A stretch of 13,566 nt of DNA from an uncultured Bacillota bacterium (GTDB lineage: Bacteria > Bacillota > Sulfobacillia > UBA995 > UBA9673). Below are positions 1 to 6,557 of this stretch, piece after piece. The stretch covers positions 1 to 13,566 of the forward strand of contig CALMHV010000392.1 of assembly GCA_937863905.1 (NCBI GenBank), given 5' to 3'. The notes under the pieces are model-generated. The model saw only the letters and a program-made list of their open reading frames with translations. It did no database searches and was not told where the DNA came from. The position numbers were made by a program, and so were the translations under genes. Numbering within the stretch: position 1 is the stretch's first letter; each line of letters starts with the position of its first letter.

Positions 1-49
1 ATGTGAAACGGGCTAGAATATGGCAGTGGGACCACATGAAGTATGCCCC

Positions 50-57
50 GGAAGGAG
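50..57 (+). promoter_or_regulatory. Ribosome binding site of the rubrerythrin gene
   Basis: GGAAGGAG lies 8 nt before the GTG at 66. It decides the start codon over the in-frame ATG at 36, which has no comparable site. Confidence 0.8.
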
Positions 58-65
58 TGCTGCGA

Positions 66-602
66 GTGAAGGACGTCAAGGGAACCAGGACCGAGGCCAA
101 CTTGCGGGCCGCCTTCGCCGGCGAGTCGCAGGCCCGTAACAAGTACACGTATTTCGCCTCAGCCGCCCGGAAGGAAGGCTACGAGCAGACGGCCGCCCTC
201 TTCGAGGACACGGCCGACAACGAGAGAGAGCACGCCAAGCGTCTCCTGAAGTTCCTGGGCGAGATAAAGGACACCGCGGCCAACCTCGACGCCGCCGCCG
301 CCGGGGAGCACCACGAGTGGACGAGCATGTATCCGACCTTCGAGAAGGTGGCCCGCGAGGAGGGCCTGCCGGAGATCGCCGACGTCTTCAAGGCTCTCGC
401 CGTCGCCGAGGCCGACCACGAGGCCCGCTACGCGAAACTCCGCGAGAACCTGGCCAAGGGCGTCGTCTTCAAGCGTTCGGAGAAGAAGAAGTGGCGCTGC
501 CGCAACTGCGGGTTCATTCACGAGGGCCCGGCCGCCCCCGAGAGCTGCCCGGCCTGCCTGCACCCGACGGCCTTCTTCGAACTGCGGCCGGAGAACTTCT
601 AG
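66..602 (+). CDS. rbr: Rubrerythrin (diiron peroxidase with C-terminal rubredoxin domain)
   Basis: Reduces hydrogen peroxide to water in the cytoplasm of anaerobes, taking electrons through its rubredoxin domain. The GTG at 66 is chosen because GGAAGGAG lies at 50-57 with an 8-nt spacer, and because the protein then starts MKDVKGTRTEANL and its first ligands fall at E20, E53 and H56, as I recall for the Desulfovibrio enzyme. The frame is open further upstream (ATG at 36), but that would add a tail not typical of the family. The 178 residues divide into a four-helix diiron domain (about 1-135; likely ligands E20, E53, H56, E81, E84, E115, H118) and a rubredoxin domain with C145-x2-C148 and C161-x2-C164 binding one iron. 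All expected ligands are present, so it should be active. The stop codon interlocks with that of the convergent methyltransferase gene. Identification is very secure; the physiological electron donor cannot be told from here. Confidence 0.97.
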   Translation: MKDVKGTRTEANLRAAFAGESQARNKYTYFASAARKEGYEQTAALFEDTADNEREHAKRLLKFLGEIKDTAANLDAAAAGEHHEWTSMYPTFEKVAREEGLPEIADVFKALAVAEADHEARYAKLRENLAKGVVFKRSEKKKWRCRNCGFIHEGPAAPESCPACLHPTAFFELRPENF

Positions 603-1384
603 GCCGGGCCCCAGGCCCGGACGACCCAGTCCTGCGACCAGGCGACCTTCCGGTCGCCCGAAGCGAAGCCCGGGAGGCGCGCGGCCCGCCGGACCAGCGC
701 GGCCAGTCGCTTGGCGGCGAACCGCTCCAGGGCGGGGTCGCCGGAGGCGGCGGCCTGTCGCAGTCCCTCCTGGGCCAGACGCTGGAGAAGGGCTATCGAC
801 CAGACCAGAGGCTCCGAGGACACCGGCTCCTCCACCGAGAGACCTCTCTCCCGGAGGCGTCCGGCCACCCACCAGGACGGGGACTCGCGGTACATCTCCT
901 CGCCGCCCAGGAAGGTCAGGGCGCCCCACCAGCGCAGGACAGCGCGGATGGCTTCCTGTTCAGGGGTGCGCGCCGGCTCGAAGGGCTCCATCCCGGTGAC
1001 GACCAGGAGTCCGCCCGGGGCCAGCAGCCGCGCCAGCCGCTCCAGGACCTCGAGTTCCCGGAAAGGCCGGTGGGAGGCCACGGCCGCCAGGAGGTAGTCG
1101 GCCACGACGAGGTCGAAGGCCGCTACGGGGAGCAGGTCCGGGTCGGCGAGGTCCCCCAGCAGAAAGCGCAGCTTGCCCGCGGCCGCGGCCCCGGCCACGA
1201 CCTCAGACCTTTCCCTGGCCTCCGCGAAGGCCGCCTCGTCCACGCTCACCGAGACCAACTCGGACGGGCCGAGGGAGGCCAGGATGGCGGTCATGTAGCC
1301 GCCGCCCGTCCCGGCGTCCAGGACGCGACCGCGGGCCCGCGGTTCGGAGGCGAGCAAGGTCTTGACGGCCTCCAGCCTGGACAC
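599..1384 (-). CDS. Class I SAM-dependent methyltransferase
   Basis: Predicted soluble 261-residue methyltransferase with a Rossmann-type SAM-binding fold near the N terminus. Motif I is VLDAGTGGG (21-29), an acidic residue at the end of strand 2 is D49 (VSVSVDE), GDLAD (77-81) fits the adenine-contact motif, FDLVVADYLL (90-99) is the motif following it, and LLAPGGLLVV (120-129) is the post-core strand. The C-terminal half (about 135-261) is Trp- and Arg-rich and matches no substrate domain I recognise, so the substrate is unknown. The GTG start is firm: AGGAGGGG sits 6 nt upstream and begins inside the stop codon of the MATE gene, indicating translational coupling. The N-terminal region before motif I is only about 20 residues, short for the class, but no better upstream start exists. 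A role in modifying a compound handled by the neighbouring transporter is inference from context only. Confidence 0.88.
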   Translation of the reverse strand: MSRLEAVKTLLASEPRARGRVLDAGTGGGYMTAILASLGPSELVSVSVDEAAFAEARERSEVVAGAAAAGKLRFLLGDLADPDLLPVAAFDLVVADYLLAAVASHRPFRELEVLERLARLLAPGGLLVVTGMEPFEPARTPEQEAIRAVLRWWGALTFLGGEEMYRESPSWWVAGRLRERGLSVEEPVSSEPLVWSIALLQRLAQEGLRQAAASGDPALERFAAKRLAALVRRAARLPGFASGDRKVAWSQDWVVRAWGPA

Positions 1385-1390
1385 GGGTCT

Positions 1391-1398
1391 CCCCTCCT
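1391..1398 (-). promoter_or_regulatory. Ribosome binding site of the methyltransferase gene, overlapping the MATE stop codon
   Basis: On the minus strand AGGAGGGG lies 6 nt before the GTG at 1384. Its first two bases are the last two bases of the MATE gene's TAG (1399-1397), so ribosomes finishing the transporter stop on this site. Confidence 0.8.
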
Positions 1399-2773
1399 AG
1401 ACCTTGATGACCTGCCAGCGCCCCCGCTTGAAGACGAGGTAGAGGAAAAGGGCCTTTAGCCCCCAGTCGAGCACCATCACACCCCAGACCCAAGGCAGGG
1501 GCAGGTGCAGGACGAAAACCGCGACATAGGTCAGAGCCACGCGGCAACCCCAGGACACCGTTCCACTGACGAGCATGGGCGACCGGGTGTCCCCGGCGCC
1601 GCGGAGCGCTCCGGCGTAGACGCCCTCCAGAGCGATGAACGGCTGAGCGAAGGCCGCCACCCGCAGACAGCGCGCGGCCAGGTCGATTATCTCCGGGTCG
1701 TTGGTAAAGATGCTGACCAGAGCCCTCGGGAAGAGGAGGAACACCACGGCCATCAGACCCATCAGGAGCACGGACAGCCTGGCCGTCGCGGCCACGGCCG
1801 CCTTGGCCTTGACCGGGTCCCCGGCGCCCAGGCTCTGGCCGACGAGGATGGTCGTGGCCATGGCGAAACCGTATCCGGGCATGAACGACAAGGACTCCGT
1901 CACCGCCGTGACCTCGTGCCCGGCCACGGCCAGCGCGCCCAAGGACGCCACGGCGAACATCCCGGCCGCCCGGCCGAGGTCGATGAAGAAGCTCTCCAGG
2001 CTCGCCGGGAGGCCGAGGCCGACGATGGAAGACAGCACCCGCTTCTCCACGCGGAACATCCACGCCGGCCGAAGCCCAGCCCGGTGCCTGCCGCCGAAAG
2101 CCACGAGGACGGTAAGGAGCAGGGCGACGGCCTCACCGCCCACGTTGGCCAGAGCCGCCCCCCGCGGGCCGAGAGCGGGCAGGCCGAAGCGACCGAAGAT
2201 GAGCGCATAGCCGGTGGCGATGCCCAGGATGATGGAGACGACGCTGATGACCATGGGGGTCCGCGTATCACCGAAGCCTCTAAGAATGCCCGACATGGCC
2301 ATCGTCGTCGTCAGGATCGGCGCGCCGACGCACAGCGTCCGCAGGTACGTGACGCCGATGCTGGACGCCTCGGGGCCGAGGTTGGTGAGGTGAAAGATGC
2401 CGGGAGCCACGAAGTAGAGCCCGGCCCCGATGACCAGGCCGGCCCCCAAGGCGGGCAGGATGCCCTGGGCCCCCTCGCGGCCGGCCGCGGCCGGGTCACC
2501 GGCGCCGACCCGGCGCGAGACGATGGCCGTGACGGCCACGCCGATGCCGCCGGTGAAGAAGATGGCGGCCCAGAAGATCTGCCCGGAGAAACCGGTCGCG
2601 CTCAGGGCGTTCGCCCCGAGCCGGCCGACCATGGCCACGCCGGCCATCCAGGAGAGCATGTTGAGGACGAGTTCGAGGACAGCCGGCCAGGCGAGGACGA
2701 AAATCTCGCGGCGCAGGGTGGGCTTCGGAGCGGCCCTTTCGGGCCGGGGAAGGGCGGTCAGGTCGGAGGTCAT
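1397..2773 (-). CDS. MATE family multidrug/metabolite efflux transporter
   Basis: Cation-coupled exporter of the inner membrane. The protein is almost wholly hydrophobic segments split by short charged loops, fitting two six-helix MatE repeats in about 458 residues, the usual family length. The first helix starts at FVLAWPAVLELVLNMLS and is followed by MAGVAMVGRLGANALSATG, typical of MATE helices 1-2. The second repeat carries the matching GLPASLESFF and LGALAVAGHEVT segments, then FTNDPEIIDLAARCLRV, a common MATE sequence. The start is uncertain. The ATG at 2773 gives a normal N terminus (MTSDLTALPR) but lacks a good ribosome binding site of its own; a GTG at 2803 in frame would add ten basic residues but overlaps a Shine-Dalgarno core. 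A duplicated ribosome-binding leader precedes it (see repeat entry). It is divergent from addB and coupled to the downstream methyltransferase. Substrate unknown: drug, toxic metabolite or a product made elsewhere are all possible. Confidence 0.93.
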   Translation of the reverse strand: MTSDLTALPRPERAAPKPTLRREIFVLAWPAVLELVLNMLSWMAGVAMVGRLGANALSATGFSGQIFWAAIFFTGGIGVAVTAIVSRRVGAGDPAAAGREGAQGILPALGAGLVIGAGLYFVAPGIFHLTNLGPEASSIGVTYLRTLCVGAPILTTTMAMSGILRGFGDTRTPMVISVVSIILGIATGYALIFGRFGLPALGPRGAALANVGGEAVALLLTVLVAFGGRHRAGLRPAWMFRVEKRVLSSIVGLGLPASLESFFIDLGRAAGMFAVASLGALAVAGHEVTAVTESLSFMPGYGFAMATTILVGQSLGAGDPVKAKAAVAATARLSVLLMGLMAVVFLLFPRALVSIFTNDPEIIDLAARCLRVAAFAQPFIALEGVYAGALRGAGDTRSPMLVSGTVSWGCRVALTYVAVFVLHLPLPWVWGVMVLDWGLKALFLYLVFKRGRWQVIKV

Positions 2774-2789
2774 GAAGCGGTAGGTTCGT

Positions 2790-2813
2790 TTATTGCGTCT
2801 CACCTCCTGTCAC
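2790..2813 (-). other. Possible 7-codon leader ORF before the MATE gene
   Basis: On the minus strand a GTG at 2813 opens MTGGETQ and stops at TAA (2792-2790), 16 nt before the MATE ATG at 2773. The AGGAGGT of the upstream repeat unit (2823-2829) is placed 9 nt before this GTG, near ideal spacing. A second in-frame GTG at 2834 would give a 14-residue version but has no ribosome binding site. Because the MATE ATG has little Shine-Dalgarno sequence of its own, translation of this peptide with re-initiation is a plausible way to express the transporter. Alternatively it is a chance consequence of the duplication. Confidence 0.35.
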
Positions 2814-2834
2814 TTGCGTCTCACCTCCTGTCAC
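2793..2834 (-). repeat. Perfect 21-bp tandem duplication containing Shine-Dalgarno cores
   Basis: Two identical 21-bp units (2793-2813 and 2814-2834) lie directly before the MATE gene. On the minus strand each unit runs from GTGACAGGAGGTGAG to ACGCAA and contains the strong ribosome binding core AGGAGGT. The unit length is a multiple of three, so a copy change would not shift a frame. The repeat is non-coding unless the leader ORF described separately is translated. Confidence 0.9.
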
Positions 2835-2948
2835 GGCGGCCGAACGCGGCACCGTCACCAGATGTCGGTCCCCGGGCCGCCGGAGGACCGCCTGCCCCTC
2901 TGGAGAAACTAAGACCGTTATCCTCGGAGGGCCATTGGAGGGCAAACC
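2835..2948. other. Divergent intergenic region between the MATE gene and addB
   Basis: It should hold promoters for both directions. I see no convincing -35/-10 pair. The least GC-rich stretch, about 2903-2922 (GAGAAACTAAGACCGTTATC), is the best place for an addB promoter, but no hexamer pair with good spacing stands out. No operator palindrome or riboswitch-like structure was recognised. Confidence 0.4.
2937..2942 (+). promoter_or_regulatory. Ribosome binding site of addB, supporting a TTG start
   Basis: GGAGGG lies 6 nt before the TTG at 2949. It supports the uncommon start codon, which also places the Walker A motif at the proper distance from the N terminus. Confidence 0.75.
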
Positions 2949-5900
2949 TTGTCGCTCCGCCTCATCCTGGGACGCGCCGGCAGCGGCAAGACGCGGTACT
3001 GCCTGGACGCCGTGGCCTCTGAACTACGGCGCTCTCCGGACGGGCCGCCGCTCATCCTCCTCGTCCCGGAGCAGGCAACCTTCCAGACGGACCGCGCCCT
3101 GGTCGCGCAGCCCGGCGTGCCGGGGACCCTGCGGGCCAGCGTCGTAAGCTTCCGTCGCCTCGCCTGGCGGGTCCTGGCTGAGACCGGCGGGGCCGCCCGG
3201 ACCCACATCGACGAGATCGGCAAGGTCATGGCCTTGCGCCTCCTCATCGAGCGCCGGCGTGGCGAGTTGCGCGTCTTCGACGCCAGCGCCGGCAAAGCCG
3301 GGTTCCTTCGCCGCCTGGCTCACACCCTGGGCGAACTCCACGCCTACGGCATCGGCCCGGACGACCTCGAACAAGGCTTCCAGGCCCTGGCCGCCCTGAG
3401 GCGCGACGATACGGCCCTCGCCGGCAAGCTTCGGGACCTCGCGGTCATCGGCCGCGATCTCGAGACCTACCTGGCCGGCCGGTGGGTTGACCCTGACGAC
3501 TACCTGAGCCTGCTCGCGACCAAGCTCGCCGCACGACCGGTCCCGGCGGCTGTGGCCGGGGCCTCGATCTGGCTGGACGGTTTCGCCGGCTTCACCCGGC
3601 AGGAACTCGGCGTCCTCGCCGCCCTCGCCGGCCTGGCCCGGGAAGTGAACGTCACGCTGTGCCTGGACCCGGCGGACCTCGGCGCCTCGCGCGACGGCGC
3701 CTCGACGTTCCACCCGACCCTCCGGACCTACGATGCCCTCACGGCCTTGGCCGTCGCGGCCGGGGCGGGGCCGCCCGAAAGCGTGAAGCTGTCGGGGTCG
3801 CCCCGCTTCGCCACCGCGCCCGCCCTAGCGCACCTCGAGCGCGAGTACCCCCGCCTGGCCCCGCAGGCCTTCCCGAGCGGCGACCCCCACCCCGCCATCA
3901 CCCTGGTGGGGGCGGAATCCCGCCGCGCCGAGGTCGCCGCCGCCGCCCGCGAGATGGTCCGCCTGGCGCGGGAGGACGGCCTGCGGTGGCGGGAGATGGC
4001 CCTGGTCGCCCGTTCCCTGGACCCCTACGCCGACCTCATCGAGGCGGCGTTTGCCGACTACGGCATCCCCCTCTTCCTCGACCGGCGGCGGCCCGTGGCC
4101 TACCACCCGCTCGTCGAGTTCGTCCGTTCCTCCCTGGAGGTTGCCCTCTCCAACTGGGCGGCTGAACCCGTCTTCCGCCTGCTTAAGACAGACCTCTGGC
4201 CCCTCTCCCGCGACGAGGTGGATATCCTTGAGAACTACGTCCTGGCCCACGGTGTGCGGGGTCACGCCTGGACGTCCGAAGCCCCGTGGCGCTGGCGCCG
4301 CGTCTTCGCCCTCGACGAGACGGCCCCGCCCGCGCCCGCCGACGAGAAGCGGCTGGCCCGCATCGACGGCCTGCGCCGGAGGGTGGCCGGGCTTCTCGGC
4401 CCGTTCGTGGCCGCGGTCAGCCGCCGGGACAGCACCCTGCGCGACTTGACGGCCGCCCTCTGGGCCTTTCTCGAGGCCGCGGGCGTGCCGGCGACGCTCC
4501 GGCGCTGGGCCGACGACGCCACGGCCGAGGGACACCGCAGCCTGGTCCAAGAACACGACCAGGTCGCCAAGGGCCTCGTCAACCTCCTGGACCAGCTCGT
4601 CCGCAATCTGGGCGACCAGCCCGGGCAGCTTGCGGCGTTCACCCGGATCGTCGAGGCCGGGCTGGAGAGCTTGCAGCTTGGGCTCGTCCCGCCGAGCCTG
4701 GACCAGGTCATGGTCGGGTCCATCGACCGCTCCCGCCAACCGGACGTCCGGGCCTTCTTCGTCCTGGGAGCCAACGACGGTGTCTTCCCGGCGGCCAGTC
4801 CCGACGATGTCGTCTTCAGCGACTCCGAGCGGGCCGAACTCGCCGGCTTCGGCCTCGACCTGGCGCCCTCCAGCCAGGAGAAGGCCTTCGGTGAGGACTA
4901 CCTCGTCTACATCGCCCTCACCCGGCCCTCGGAGCGTCTCTGGGTCAGCTACACGCGAACCGACGACAGCGGCCGGGCCATGGCCCCGTCGGCTCTGGTT
5001 TCCCGGCTCCGGCAAGCGTTTCCCCGGCTCGCCGAGACGACCGCGACCCTGGAACCCCGGGCCGGAGAGGCTTGCGCCGAGGCCGAGACCCTGGCCGGGG
5101 TGGCCAGGACCTTGTCCGTGGCGCTCCGGACCCCGCCCGAGGCGGCGACCGGGACCCCGCCCGAGGCGGCGACCGGAGCCGGGCCCGAGACCAGCGGCCC
5201 GACCTGGGCCGGCGCCGTGGACCCGGGGTGGCTGGAAGCCTACTCCTGGCTGGTCGACCGGAGAGCGCCCGACCGCCGGGAGAGGACCCGGGCGGCCCTG
5301 CGGTCGCTCGGGTACCGGAACCGCGCCACCCTCGGCCCTTCCCTGGCCCTGGACCTCTACGGCCAGACGGTGCGGGTGAGCGTCTCCCGGCTGCAGGACT
5401 ACGCCGCCTGCCCCTTCCGCCATTTCGCCTCGGCTGGTCTGGCCCTGGAGCCAAGGCCGCGGCAGCAGCTCAAGGCTCCCGAAATCGGCTCCTACTTCCA
5501 TGCCGCCCTGAGCCTGTTCGCCAAGGCCCTCCAGAGAGAGCAGGTCGATCTCGCCGGCCTTGAGCCGGAGGGCATCGCCGAGCGCTTGGGCCGGGCGGTC
5601 GAAGAGATAACGCCGCGACTGCAAAGCGAAGTGCTGACCAGCACGGCTCGGCACCGCCACCTCGCGGCGCGACTGAAGCGCACCGTTGGCCGGACCATCG
5701 AAGTCCTCCAGGAGCACGCCCGGCGGAGCGCCTTCCGCCCGGTGGCGACGGAACTACGGTTCGAACTGGCGAACGAAGCCGCTTCCTTCCGCTGGCGCGG
5801 GATGGTCGACCGTCTCGAGGTCGCTTCTCTGGGTCCCAGGGAGTTCGTCCGGGTCATCGACTTCAAGTCCTCCAGCCGCACCTATAGCGTCCGCGATACG

Positions 5901-6557
5901 TACAACGGCCTTGACATCCAGCTTCCGGCGTATCTCCTGGCCGCGACCGCCGCCGAGACCGCCTTGGCCGCCAATGTGACCCCCGGCGCGGCCGGCGCGC
6001 TCATCCCGGCCGGCGCGCTCTTCTTCCCGATCACCGACGCTTACGTCCGGGCCCAAGGCCCTCTCGACGAGAGCGCCCTGGTCAGCGAGCGCGCCAAGCT
6101 GTCCCGCACCGAGGGCATCCTTCTCGACGACGGCGACGTCCTCGGGCTCATGGACCGTCACCTGAGCGGCGGCCCCCCGGATCTCACCGGCCGCCCCGGG
6201 CCCGCTCCGCCCCTTCTCCCCGTCCGCATCCTCAAGAGCGGGACGCCGGGCCGGTCCAAGGCCCTCCTCGCCCCTGAACGCATGGACCTCCTTCTCCGCT
6301 TCACGCGGCGGAAGCTGGCCGAGCTGTCCCAGGGGATGCGGACGGGCGAAATCGACATTCTTCCGGTCCGGAGTTCGGGCAGGGAATCGTCGTGCCGTTT
6401 CTGCGACTACCGCCCTGTCTGCCGCTTCGACCCGGGCGCGGGCGACGGGTACCGCCGCCTGCCGCAAATCAAGGAAGACGATGTCTGGAGACTCATGGCC
6501 GAGAAGGAGGGAACCCGCGATGGCGACAGCGACGGACCCGGCGGCAGGGCCGGATAG
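2949..6557 (+). CDS. addB: ATP-dependent helicase/deoxyribonuclease subunit B (AddB)
   Basis: AddB pairs with AddA to unwind and resect double-strand DNA ends before RecA loading. Its inactive helicase-like half recognises Chi in Bacillus, and its nuclease cuts the 5'-ended strand. The 1202-residue protein (Bacillus AddB is about 1166) opens with Walker A GRAGSGKT (8-15), followed by LVPEQATFQTDRAL, characteristic of AddB. A Pro/Ala/Gly linker at about 725-750 contains a tandem repeat. The C-terminal RecB-like nuclease shows GMVDRLEV (D954), VIDFKSS (D971, K973) and a QLPAYLLA segment. Four cysteines, C821 (AACPFRHF), C1149, C1152 and C1158 (CRFCDYRPVC), form the expected Fe-S cluster pattern holding the nuclease domain together. 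All catalytic and cluster residues are present. TTG start, supported by GGAGGG 6 nt upstream. It is first in a two-gene unit, its 3' end overlapping addA by 38 bp. Identification is secure from motifs and gene order. Confidence 0.96.
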   Translation: MSLRLILGRAGSGKTRYCLDAVASELRRSPDGPPLILLVPEQATFQTDRALVAQPGVPGTLRASVVSFRRLAWRVLAETGGAARTHIDEIGKVMALRLLIERRRGELRVFDASAGKAGFLRRLAHTLGELHAYGIGPDDLEQGFQALAALRRDDTALAGKLRDLAVIGRDLETYLAGRWVDPDDYLSLLATKLAARPVPAAVAGASIWLDGFAGFTRQELGVLAALAGLAREVNVTLCLDPADLGASRDGASTFHPTLRTYDALTALAVAAGAGPPESVKLSGSPRFATAPALAHLEREYPRLAPQAFPSGDPHPAITLVGAESRRAEVAAAAREMVRLAREDGLRWREMALVARSLDPYADLIEAAFADYGIPLFLDRRRPVAYHPLVEFVRSSLEVALSNWAAEPVFRLLKTDLWPLSRDEVDILENYVLAHGVRGHAWTSEAPWRWRRVFALDETAPPAPADEKRLARIDGLRRRVAGLLGPFVAAVSRRDSTLRDLTAALWAFLEAAGVPATLRRWADDATAEGHRSLVQEHDQVAKGLVNLLDQLVRNLGDQPGQLAAFTRIVEAGLESLQLGLVPPSLDQVMVGSIDRSRQPDVRAFFVLGANDGVFPAASPDDVVFSDSERAELAGFGLDLAPSSQEKAFGEDYLVYIALTRPSERLWVSYTRTDDSGRAMAPSALVSRLRQAFPRLAETTATLEPRAGEACAEAETLAGVARTLSVALRTPPEAATGTPPEAATGAGPETSGPTWAGAVDPGWLEAYSWLVDRRAPDRRERTRAALRSLGYRNRATLGPSLALDLYGQTVRVSVSRLQDYAACPFRHFASAGLALEPRPRQQLKAPEIGSYFHAALSLFAKALQREQVDLAGLEPEGIAERLGRAVEEITPRLQSEVLTSTARHRHLAARLKRTVGRTIEVLQEHARRSAFRPVATELRFELANEAASFRWRGMVDRLEVASLGPREFVRVIDFKSSSRTYSVRDTYNGLDIQLPAYLLAATAAETALAANVTPGAAGALIPAGALFFPITDAYVRAQGPLDESALVSERAKLSRTEGILLDDGDVLGLMDRHLSGGPPDLTGRPGPAPPLLPVRILKSGTPGRSKALLAPERMDLLLRFTRRKLAELSQGMRTGEIDILPVRSSGRESSCRFCDYRPVCRFDPGAGDGYRRLPQIKEDDVWRLMAEKEGTRDGDSDGPGGRAG
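5130..5177 (+). repeat. 24-bp tandem repeat within addB encoding TPPEAATG twice
   Basis: Units 5130-5153 and 5154-5177 differ only at the last base. They encode two TPPEAATG copies (residues 728-743) in a flexible linker between the helicase-like half and the nuclease half, keeping the frame. Confidence 0.88.
6504..6511 (+). promoter_or_regulatory. Ribosome binding site of addA, inside the addB 3' end
   Basis: AAGGAGGG lies 8 nt before the ATG at 6520. It picks this start over the in-frame ATG at 6481, which has no comparable site upstream. Confidence 0.8.

Noticed and set aside
14..19. TAGAAT as a -10 promoter element for rubrerythrin
   Set aside because: It matches five of six consensus bases, but the -35 position falls outside the window and a single hexamer is not enough.
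317..1459. 380-codon open frame on the plus strand spanning rubrerythrin, the methyltransferase and the MATE end
   Set aside because: It crosses three well-supported genes in the wrong frame or strand and shows no motif.
1505..3022. 505-codon open frame on the plus strand across the MATE gene and into addB
   Set aside because: Its His/Arg/Gly/Asp-rich low-complexity product is the antisense image of the MATE coding frame, and it runs through the intergenic region and past the addB start.
3825..5717. 630-codon open frame on the minus strand within addB
   Set aside because: It is antisense to a gene with clear AddB motifs throughout, is Gly/Arg/Pro-rich without any recognisable domain, and is expected by chance in DNA this GC-rich.
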